Source: Rehmannia glutinosa (lineage: Eukaryota > Streptophyta > Magnoliopsida > Lamiales > Orobanchaceae). From it: DNA of 64,000 nucleotides. The notes beneath the pieces were generated by a model. The model saw only the letters and a program-made list of their open reading frames with translations. It made no database searches and was not told the origin of the DNA. Shown piece by piece: positions 45,835 to 55,250 of this stretch (the first letter of the stretch is position 1; every line of letters begins with the position of its first letter). Both the position numbers and the translations under genes were made by a program. The stretch spans positions 30,643,641-30,707,640 of the forward strand of contig CM071930.1 in NCBI GenBank assembly GCA_016081115.2, in the 5' to 3' direction.

Positions 45835-48800
45835 CTAGTCACTAAGCTTTTTCTGCATCTTTTTCTTCAAAAGTTTTTGAAAGTCATCTTCTGAGAGAGA
45901 CAACATCTGATTAAGCAGTAACTTAACTCCACATCTCCTCATAATCTCATACCTAGGTTTAATCCTATCTTCTAAACTGTAACCGAAATATTGCGGAAAT
46001 TTGACCAATTCAGATTTAGGGTAAACCATGGTCAGAAAAAACCCCCACTTCGGCATCAAATTTTCCGGCAAGCTAAAAGTATACAAAGTCCCATACCTCG
46101 ATATCATAGTCGCAACATCCCCTAAAGTGTACCCCTTTTCCAAGAAAAAATTAGTCACGGGCTTTATATTAGCCTCAATGCTCAGACCAAAAGTCTGAGG
46201 AGATCGATGGAGAAGAAAAGCGACATTAACATCCAACGACCGAAAATAATCGGCCGTGGGACGTAGCTTTTCCTCCACGCTATAACTTATGATGTTTGGG
46301 CAGCGAGTTAAAATCTTACTCACGTTCTCAGCCGAAACACCCATCTCGTAGAGAAAATCTACGGTTGCTTTAAGCTTTTGTCTGCTGTAAGTGAGAAGCG
46401 GAGGAAAACGATAAATCACTTTCGCCCATTGCTTCTTATCAACGCCCAATTCCTCAAGAAATGTCATCGTGGGGATCAGATTTTCCGTGAGACTAATTCC
46501 ACAAAGTTGAGGCCTTTTGCTTAGGATAATCGGAATATCTGCTTTTGGCACACCTAGATCAATTAGAAACTCAACAACCGGTTTGATTTTACCATCCAAA
46601 CTATAGTACGCAAAAGCTGGAAATTTACGTATAACTTCCTTAATTGCGTCGAGTTCCATGCCGAGCTCTAAAAGGTAGAGAATGTGAGAAGGAAGTTTTC
46701 CTGTTGGGCTAATGTCATTAACTCGAGCCAGAGCCTTTAGCTTCTTGGAGTCGACAGTAGGAACAGAAGGAGAAACTGATGCGACTGAATTTTCCATCAC
46801 GGGTTGTTTTTGAACACTTTCTTCTATTTTTACTTTGGCGGGTGGGTCGGGAAAATTTTCTACAACATCTACCAAAATGGCTTGATACTCCTCATGAAGT
46901 GACTCAAGGTATGGAATAAGAGCATCTCTGATCTCGAGAGTTGTGAGTTCCCGACCTGCAAATTTAAAGAATATATGTTACATTATCAATGGTTAATTAC
47001 AAATGATACCCTTGAGGTTCAGTCTAATTTAAAAAAAAAGAACCAACCATCTTTCAAAATCATAATTACCACATTGATATTTGTTTTTATTTTAAAATTA
47101 CACCCCCAAGTGGGGGGTACTTATTAAGTAAATACAGACCCAAAAGAGGTGTTTGTAACACCTCAACAGGGTATTTGTAACTTTGGGAGATATTTTTTAA
47201 TTTTTTGGTAATTAGGCTAAACTCCAGGGGTAGTTTTTATAGCTTACCCTATAACAAAAGAATCTGATGAGGGTAATATTTTATTGGATGCTTTTTTAAT
47301 GGATGAGAGAATGAGAAATCAAACCTACTAAGTATCGAGACTTATGAACGGTGTGAAGACGTGACACTAGGTGGTCAACAAAAGCATCTGCCTTGTTGAT
47401 AGTTCTTGCCGCAACTGCATTGCTTAAACCTTGTTTCTTTAAGAATAATGTTAACACGGCCTTGGCTTCTTCCTTTTCTGCTGCTAACAAGGTCGGAGGC
47501 ACTAGCCGTAAGCTAAATGATCCGTCTATCCCAGATTCAGCTTTCAATCAAAAGCAATCCAATCATGTTATTTTTTGTGTAAAAGGAACACCTGGATGCA
47601 TTTGAAGGGTTTCCATGCAATATAGAGCGCCATTAGCAGTCACATCGAGAATGCTAGTGTTAATATCTTACCGTGCTTAGCTCGAGGAAAAAAAACCTTC
47701 TGAGGAATAGTTAGCTCAGTTCTGCAGTTGACAAAAATGTAAAAATGGAAGTGAACAAGATTTTAAATCCATAACAAAATATTAAAACTGTAAGATGCCT
47801 AAATTGCAAAATAGGAATACTTATTAGTATCAGATGCCAGGATGATTATACAGTGATCTTATTGCTTTTCACAACATGTGCAATATCACAGTAAAATAGA
47901 TCTGACAAAGTAATTTCTGCAGCCTGTTTAAGTATCTCAGAACTAGAAGACCAAGGGTGAATCAATTCGAGGACAAATTCTTCTCTAGTCTTTCAGTGTT
48001 AGTTTTTTTAATGGGAGGAGGTTGGCTTTTAGAATTGATTTTGCCCTTGCGTGGTCGTAATAATTTGCCCATAAAAAGCTACAGACAAAAGCTCTTGAAC
48101 CCCAGTCCCCATGAATGTAAGTTACATCTATTTCCTTTTCACTTTGGCCCTATGTTTTTCATTTTTCCGGTTCTTACTCCCAAGCCAAAAGCTAGTTGAT
48201 TATTCGATAATTGTATAGTACTTCAACAATATCTCTGTGCCCTCAACTTGAGAATGGCATTATCTTACCAAAAAGTGCCTACATAGCAAGAGCAAAATCC
48301 ATTCGGGTTGTTTGTAGCTGAATTTGCATTCAAAAAAGAAAAAAAAGATTACAACTAAGGGTATTTTCTAGTTGAATAACCACTCCAAGGTCTCAAGGTA
48401 GGGGCGGCAATTCAGGTCATCGGGTCGTGTTCATGTTCAGTTTTCGCATCGATTTCGGATTATGTTCAAAATACATACAAAAAGATTAAGTAAAATATAA
48501 GATAACTAGACAAACTGGTAACATCGTGTTTGATTCGTGTTAGTCTTGTTCGTGTTATGTTCATTTTCGTGTTTCTCTCAGTAACTTCCTGTAAGGACCG
48601 GGGCTATCCCAAATGGGCTATTTCCTTAACTTTTCCCCTTCGGGCTTTCCATCCGCGGCGCCACTCATGGACTTCCCACCTCTGGAAGTGGGTTTCATGC
48701 CTTTCCCCACACTCCCCACACTCGAAACCAGGACCTCCAGGCTAAATCCTAAGTTCTTAAAGTGTGAGTACTACCAGCTGGCTGTGAGAACTTAGGATTT

Positions 48801-49420
48801 ATTCAGGGGAAAAGTTAAGGAAAAAGGCTCGTTTGGGATAGCTCCATTTTTTACAAAAAAGGACTTTCCACCCTAGAAGTGGGTTTCATGTTACTCTTCC
48901 AGTCAAGTTGTAGTCGTGTTATTGTGTCGTAGCCGTCATTAACCGCCAACAAAGTTGGACAGTATTACATAACTGAAAGTCCCTAGTAAAAAAACTACAT
49001 AATTTCCAATGTTTCGTCTTGACAGCTTGAAACTCCATCATTTCAGCCTATTGACATTAAGTATCTTCAACTTAAGACGTTACCCCACCAACAAAAGGTA
49101 CGGACCATCAAATTCGAGAATTAGTACCAAACTTGGGACTTTACATATAATTCGAAACTCAAGAACGATTTTAAAAAATAAAACTTCTTCCACGCAATTT
49201 TAATAATAACAAAGCAAAAAGCAACAAACGATTCATCCGAATCAAAGCTGTGCACAACCCATAAATAAACACTTGTTTTCCCTTTTTTCACAAAATAATA
49301 ACATCCATAAACGGCAAGCCCACAAATGTAACACAGAGAAGAGAGATTGTACCTTGACTGGAGGAAGGTTGTTCTTGAGAAAGAAAGACCCGAAGGCCTA
49401 AAAGATATCGAAGCTTTCAT
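45835..49420 (-). CDS. MTERF5: Plastid/mitochondrial mTERF-domain protein, MTERF5-like
   Basis: Four exons join in frame to 484 residues: 49353-49420, 47672-47721, 47325-47540 and 45835-46955. All introns are GT-AG (donors TCAAG|GTACAA, CACG|GTAAGA and GTAG|GTTTGA). The N-terminus MKASISFRPSGLSFSR is Ser/Arg-rich without acidic residues, as expected of an organelle transit peptide. Residues ~200-460 are a chain of mTERF helical repeats of the form 'fLxxLGvxxxxIxxIixrxP', e.g. LIDLGVPKADIPIILSKRPQ and LYEMGVSAENVSKILTRCPN. The sequence ends in a Lys-rich tail. mTERF proteins bind nucleic acid and act in organelle transcription and RNA maturation. Overall pattern, especially SRYLVGRELTTLEIRDALIP and VDVVENFPDPP, points to the MTERF5/MDA1 group of chloroplasts, though the exact paralogue is inferred from memory. 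Intron 1 (49352-47722) holds a MITE. A MULE array begins about 310 bp upstream of the ATG. Confidence 0.92.
48395..48960. mobile_element. MITE cluster inside mTERF intron 1
   Basis: At about 48601-48852, GGGGCTATCCCAAATGGG and AACTTTTCCCC are mirrored by GGGGAAAAGTTAAGG and TTTGGGATAGCTCC, giving terminal inverted repeats of ~40 bp (PIF-like GGGGCT start). A second hairpin within (AATCCTAAGTTCT...AGAACTTAGGATT, about 48744-48800) can form. It seems to sit inside an older hAT-like sequence starting TAGGGGCGGCAATTCAGG at 48396. The phrase GGAAGTGGGTTTCATG occurs inside (48686) and just outside (48876) in direct orientation. Confidence 0.6.
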
Positions 49421-49732
49421 TTTTATATCTTGGTATCAGTTAAAGATTCAGAAGGACTCAACTAAGTAGAAGAAGACTAGAAGCTGCTACTCAAATGCGT
49501 GCGGCAGTGAGAAAAATCTCAAGTGCACGAGAATTTGCAGCAAGGGGTTTGGGGGAGTACTATGTGTGTATCCACCACAGAATAGATATGGCTTGTCTTC
49601 TTGCCAAATATCCTTCACCAGTCTAAACTAAAGTCGTTGGATGTAAAGTGCGACTTGATTTAATTGGTACTAAAATTTATCTTGCAATTGTAGTAACCAT
49701 TTAAGAAGGAAAAAGTCATCCCACGTATATAT
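49421..49732 (-). promoter_or_regulatory. 5' UTR and remaining promoter of the mTERF gene
   Basis: About 310 bp lie between the ATG at 49420 and the end of the first MULE at 49733. No TATA box could be assigned with confidence. Any further promoter function must lie within MULE sequence. Confidence 0.4.
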
Positions 49733-51237
49733 ATAGGGAGGTTAAAATGAGACCATATATTATAGTGAGACAATGTGGACTCATCTCAACCCTCCCTTAT
49801 CTATATCAATGACTAAGATAAATAGGGGTTTAAATTACATTAAACATTTAACTAAGGCAAAATAAGGGTATAATTGTCAAAACAAACATGTGGGGGACCA
49901 TCCAAATATGGAATCAGTTATTAGGAGAGAGAAACTCACGTGGGGAGAGAGAAAATCGCGAAAAATCGCTACCGAGAGAGAAAAAATCCCGCATGTGCTC
50001 TGTAATGCAAAGATGTTGTACATTTATCGGTGATTTGTTGTATACTTAACACTATTTTACCGTATGTTTAACATAATTTTCTTTGTATATAAAAATGGTC
50101 AAACAAAAATATGTGGGGCCGTGAATTAAGGAATCGCTTATAGATAGAGAAATCACGCTCATTAACATGTGGGGACCGTGGATTAAGTAAAATCAATTAT
50201 AGAGAGAAAAATCACGCTCATTATTGTGATGTATATTTAAGATATATTTGATGTATACTTAATACTATTTTTTGTTGTATGTTTAACATAATTTTCTTTG
50301 CATATTACAATTGTCAAACAAAAATATAAGTATACAACAAAACATATATAAGTATACAACAAAAACCACATATAAGTATACAACAAAAAATATAAGTATA
50401 CAACAACATAAATATATACATAAAAATTAACTATTTATACAACAAAACACATCTAAGTATACATCGAAAAACATCTAAGTGTACATTAATCTTAATTGCC
50501 TCCTCGTAAGCCCTCGGTTTCTCACATCAAAGATCGCTCTTCTTCACCAATCCTCCAATCATGTCCTTTATTCTGAAACCCCAAAAACCTCTTGAACTAG
50601 AGCAGTTACCACCACCGTCCACTGTTTCCCCACCACATGAGTTTAATTAGGTATAATTAAATTCATGAGCTTAAACCATAATTAAACTCAATAATGGTGG
50701 AGACATCAGATCAAGTCCGACCGCTCGCCCCTTCCGCCGATCACTCCACCAGCAGCGACGACGAATCAGTACCGTCGTCACCAAAACCCGCCGCAGACGG
50801 TGGCTCAAGTACCAAAACACGACGACCACAATGTACTACCGCGAAGCCGCGACCGGGGAAGCGCGTGGGCCGCCGGGATTAATTAGATTCCCGTAAAACT
50901 TTTCTTGAGTTTTGTGCTTCGATGTCGCCGAATAGCTTATGTTTGCGCAGAACAACAATTAATGAAACAAAAATTAAAATTTCGCAATCCTTCCTTGTCC
51001 CCATTGCCCATAAAACTGACTTTTGCAGCAGAGAATTGAAAATTTGTAGAGATAATTTCGTTGTTGGGGCTGGGAATAGTGAAGAATGACAATCCTTACC
51101 CTTTCCACCTTTAAAATAAATCTAAAATGATTATTAAATTGAGAAAATCCCAACCATCTAAAATTTGAGATTTGTGGCTAGGATTAGTCCATATTGTCTC
51201 ACTCTAATTATGTGATCTCATTTGATCCTATTCCTAT
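49733..51237 (+). mobile_element. Pack-MULE-like element, copy 1
   Basis: Outer ends ATAGGGAGGTTAAAATGAG and, from the right, ATAGGAATAGGATCAAATGA continue into a ~55-bp imperfect inverted repeat sharing GTGAGACAATGTGGACTCATC / GTGAGACAATATGGACTAATC. The first ~450 bp inside (AACCCTCCCTTATCTATATC onwards) is nearly identical in copies 2 and 3, as is the module at 50497-50600. The middle differs: here it contains a GC-rich plus-strand frame at 50694-50882. Repeats of GTTGTATACTTAAC type occur at 50030-50480 in both orientations. Confidence 0.85.
50694..50882 (+). CDS. Small GC-rich ORF carried by MULE copy 1, unknown
   Basis: 62 codons, ATG at 50694 and TAA ending at 50882. Composition is Ser/Pro/Asp-rich, then basic (STSSDDESVPSSPKPAADGG; KPRPGKRVGRR). 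The base composition is sharply more GC-rich than the rest of the element, which is typical of a captured exon. The donor gene is not recognised. A translated product is not established; it could equally be noncoding captured sequence. Confidence 0.3.
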   Translation: MVETSDQVRPLAPSADHSTSSDDESVPSSPKPAADGGSSTKTRRPQCTTAKPRPGKRVGRRD

Positions 51238-51244
51238 ATATATG

Positions 51245-52372
51245 TAGGGGGAGGATACAATGAGATCATATATTATAGTGAGACAATATGGACTCATCTC
51301 AACCCTCCCTTATCTATATCAATGACTAAGATAATTAGGGGTTAAAATTACATTAAATATTTAATTAAGGCAAAATAAGGGTATAATTGTCAAAACAAAC
51401 ATGTGGGGGACCATCCAAATATGGAATTAGTTATTAGTAGAGAGAAAATTATGTGGGGAGAGAGAAAATCGCGAGAAAATCGCGTTGGAGAGAGAAAATC
51501 ACGCATGTGCTCTGCCATGCAGTATGATGTACACTTATCATATATTTGTTGTATACTTAACACTATTTTACTGTATGTATAACATAATTTTACTGCATAT
51601 TAAAATGATCAAATAAAAATATGTGGGGACCGTGAATCAAGGAACCAGTTATAGAGAGAGAGAATCACGTTCATTAACATGTGGGGACCGTGGATGAAGT
51701 AAAATCAATTAGAGAGAGAGAGAGAAATCACGCTCATTATTGTATTGTATATTTAACATATATTTAATGTATATTTAACACTATTATGTTGTATATTTAA
51801 CATATTTGTACTGCGTGTTACAATTGTCAAATAAAAATATAAGTGTACAACACAACACATATAAGTATACAACAAAACACATGTAAGTATACAACAAAAA
51901 ATATAAGTATACAACAACATAAATACATACATCAAAATGTAACTACTTATACAGCAAAACACATCTAAGTATACATCGAAATATATTTAAGTGTACAATA
52001 ATCCTCACTGCCTCGTAGTAGGCCCTTGTTTTCTCCACGTCAGCATCGTCTTCTTCACCAAGGCCGATGGGCTTGGAATAAACATGTTGAACCCACCATA
52101 AACGGGTCTCCCATCTGCGAGAAGAATCCACCCGATATCGGCGGCAAACTCATCGGCGCTGATGATAATATCCCCGAAACTCGGCCAAATTCCATGGCGG
52201 CATTACTACTACATCGCTTCAAGATCGTCCCATGAAATTATCAGCAGCGATATTGGCAGAGATTTCCCTATCCCTGTTAGAAGGGCTGGTACTGTAGAGA
52301 CCCATGAAAGATTAAATAACGATGTGAAAGTGTTTGAAAATGGATTATTAAAGAAGTCTGAACGAGAATGTG

Positions 52373-52404
<32 letters not shown>

Positions 52405-52429
52405 TTCACATTTGAGAATGTGAAAGTGC

Positions 52430-52480
<51 letters not shown>

Positions 52481-52824
52481 GATAAGAGGATTGGGGTGCC
52501 CTCCTCATTATGGTCCAAGGCCTGGTTTATCTCATCCTCTCTCAGTCTTCAAACGTTTTCTCCAAGACTCCCAGATCGCACAGCTTCAAGACTGCGAGTG
52601 TGTAATTGAGCGAGTGGCGGGTGTGTGTGAGTGGTGGGTTAGAGAGAGAGAATGTGTAAGATATTAAGTAATTATAAAATTACAATGCTTTGCGCCTTTT
52701 CGTTTATAATAAATCAAAAATATTTATTAAATTCGGTAAATCTCAACCATCTAAAATTACAGATTTATGGACATGATTAGTCACACTTCTCTCACTCTAA
52801 TTATGTGGTCTCATTTGATCCAAT

Positions 52825-52830
<6 letters not shown>
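51245..52830 (+). mobile_element. Pack-MULE-like element, copy 2
   Basis: Same ends (GGGGGAGGATACAATGAGA... and ...GATCCAATCCCTAT) and same subterminal modules as copy 1, in the same orientation. The minus-strand phrase VEKTRAYYEAVRIIVHL at about 51975-52050 is shared with copy 3. The middle (about 52050-52320) is a different GC-richer segment of unknown origin. Two (TA)n tracts at 52376-52402 and 52433-52480 interrupt its right part. Confidence 0.85.
52050..52320. other. Copy-specific payload of MULE copy 2
   Basis: The segment is less AT-rich than its surroundings and absent from copies 1 and 3. Frames on either strand are open for 60-70 codons (plus: NGSPICEKNPPDIGGKLIGA) but match nothing I recognise. 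It is probably a captured genomic fragment. Confidence 0.45.
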
Positions 52831-52860
<30 letters not shown>

Positions 52861-52866
<6 letters not shown>

Positions 52867-54390
52867 GAGGATACAATGAGACCACATATTATAGTGAGAC
52901 AATGTGGACTCATCCCAACCCTCCTTTATCTATATCAATGACTAAGATAAATAGGGGTTAAAATTACATTAAATATTTAATTAAGGCAAAATAAGGGTAT
53001 AATTGTCAAAACAAACATGTGGGGGACCATCCAAATATGAGATCAGTTATTAGGAGAGAGAAAATCACGTGGGGAGAGAGAAAATCGCGATGGAGAGAGA
53101 AAATCACGCATATACTCTGCCATGCAGTATGTTGTACACTTATCATATATTTGATGTGTACTTAACACTATTTTACTATATGTTTAACATAATTTTACTG
53201 CATATTAAAATGGTCAAACAAAAATATGTGGGGACCGTGAATCAAGGAATTAGTTATAGAGAGAGAATATCACGCTCATTAACATTTGGGGACCGTGGAT
53301 TAAGTAATTCGATTGTAGAGAGAGAAAAATCACGCTCATTATTGTAGATCGTATATTTAACATATATTTAATGTATATTTAACACTATTATGATGTATAT
53401 TTAACATATTTGTCTTTGGATATTACAATTGCTAAACAAAAATATAAGTATACAACAAAACACATATAAGTGTACAAAAAACACATATAAGTATACAGCA
53501 AAAAAGAATAAGTATACATCAACATAAATACATACATCAAAAATTAACTACTTATACAACAAAACATATATAAGTATACATCGAAAAACATATAAGTGTA
53601 CGATAATCCTAACCGCCTCCTCATATGCCCTCGTTTTCTCCACGTCGATCGTCTTCTTCACCAATCCTCCAATCATGTCCTTTATTTTAAAACTCCAAAA
53701 ATATCTCTCGAATCGAATTCTCACTCGATCGCTTTCTTCAACAAAATACTTGCCCAACACCTGCTCAATTATTGAATTGTCAGTCAAAGCAATTCTCTGC
53801 TTGTTTACTTTTCCATAGCCCCTCTTGTAAATTAATTCTTTAACACTTTTAAGGTTGGGGTAACCGTAGGTGACATATGTCTCAACTCTGTGCAGCATGT
53901 TCACAGTCGCTTTGTTTACTTTCAAGAAGACACCATTAAAGATTTGACGCATTCTCAGAAGCTGCAGAATCTTCTTGGTTGCTGGGTGCATATCATTAAT
54001 TCCTCGAATTCTCACAATAAACTTAAGCTTAGCTTTTTTTTTTGAAAGAAACTTAAGCTTAGCTTTTGGATTCACATAAAAGCCACCTTTCAATTTGACT
54101 TGACTCTCCAATTGGATTCACATAAAAGCCATTGTATAAACTAATTGGAGAAGAAGGGGGTGAAACAACAAGAAACCCGCCAGAAGAAAGATACAGAAGA
54201 ACTGATTTGGGGGACCACATAATTGGGGGTGAAAACTAAAATGACCAATCTGCCCTTATTTGATTTAAAATAAATTAAAATGGCCATTAAATTGGATAAA
54301 TCTCAACCATCTAAAATTACAGATTTGTGGACATGATTAGTCCACACTGTCTCACTCTAATTATGTGGTCTCAATTGATCCAATCCATAT
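52861..54390 (+). mobile_element. Pack-MULE carrying a ribosomal protein L7 fragment, copy 3
   Basis: Begins ATAGGGGAGGATACAATGAG and ends GATCCAATCCATAT, with the ~55-bp inverted ends shared by copies 1 and 2. Left module (52910-53560) and the module at 53611-53720 are shared with the sister copies. The segment from about 53745 to 54060 is from a cytosolic RPL7 (uL30) gene. (TA)n tracts lie at both edges. Confidence 0.88.
53548..54111 (-). CDS. Chimeric ORF with captured RPL7 (uL30) fragment
   Basis: An uninterrupted 187-codon frame. Residues ~27-125 are unmistakably the conserved core of eukaryotic 60S ribosomal protein L7: FIVRIRGINDMHPATKKILQ, RQIFNGVFLKVNKATVNMLH, VTYGYPNLKSVKELIYKRGY and ALTDNSIIEQVLGKY. 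The N-terminal basic extension and the C-terminal third of L7 are missing. After LGKY the frame passes into MULE sequence (FWSFKIKDMIGGLVKKTIDV, then a hydrophobic tail) that is also found in copies 1 and 2. The N-terminus contains a short duplication (KAKLKF twice). L7 core residues are well kept, so capture is recent or the frame is under constraint. A functional ribosomal role is unlikely with the C-terminus lost. Expression is unknown. Confidence 0.8.
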   Translation of the reverse strand: MESQVKLKGGFYVNPKAKLKFLSKKKAKLKFIVRIRGINDMHPATKKILQLLRMRQIFNGVFLKVNKATVNMLHRVETYVTYGYPNLKSVKELIYKRGYGKVNKQRIALTDNSIIEQVLGKYFVEESDRVRIRFERYFWSFKIKDMIGGLVKKTIDVEKTRAYEEAVRIIVHLYVFRCILIYVLLYK

Positions 54391-55250
54391 ATATATATAT
54401 ATATAAGATTTGGTTCAAGTATGACAGCCCTCTAGGTCATACCATGTGGACTCATCTTACCCATTGATTTTAACAAATCAAGGGATGTGATTTAATTCAG
54501 ATTTTCCCCTTATTTCCGCCAACATAAGGGTAATTTGGTAATCTCCCACAAACACGTCTCTTCGTTTGTTCTAAGCAGTTTCTTCATGTCGTGTCTATCT
54601 TGCTTTCTAAGGGCCAGTAACTATTCGAATTCTTTAACTTTTTCACTGATTCACTTTTACTTTTTCATCTCAATCTCTCCATAATCGACGCCCAAATCTC
54701 AGACAGTATCTCGACATATTTCGTTTGTCAAGTTCGTAGTCTCCAATCTTTCAATTCTCGGTGGGGAGGAGTCAAGGTATTTAGAGTTGTAGTATTTAAA
54801 TTTTGTAGAACTGTTCGATTTTGTAGGAGTTTTTCGTTTTTTATTTTTTAATTATTTTTATGTTTTATGTGTTTAACAAAAGTATTATGTTCGATTTGTT
54901 TTTATACGGTGATTTTGTTGCCACTAGGGTTTTTGCCGTTATAGTTGCTTGACTTTGTGGGGCTAGTTTGAGAAAAAGTAATGAGAATCTGTTTTCCTGT
55001 TTGTGTTTTCATTGTGTGTTTGTATTCTAATGGTGAGTTTGTTGCGTTTTTTATTGCATTCATGTTTTTGTAGCAGGTGTATCTGAATTTATATATACTT
55101 AGTTTAGTTGTGTTGTTATGATAGAATATTTCTAACATATACTTAGTATGGATTTGTTGCTATAATAGAGTGTTTCTGATACATACTAAGTTAGATTTTT
55201 GTCCTGATATATTTTTTCATTGTTTTTGTTTTCTAGGTTATTGTTGGTAA

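Noticed and set aside
52162..52508. Open frames of about 100 codons on both strands
   Set aside because: Half of each is a Tyr/Ile run translated from (TA)n tracts.
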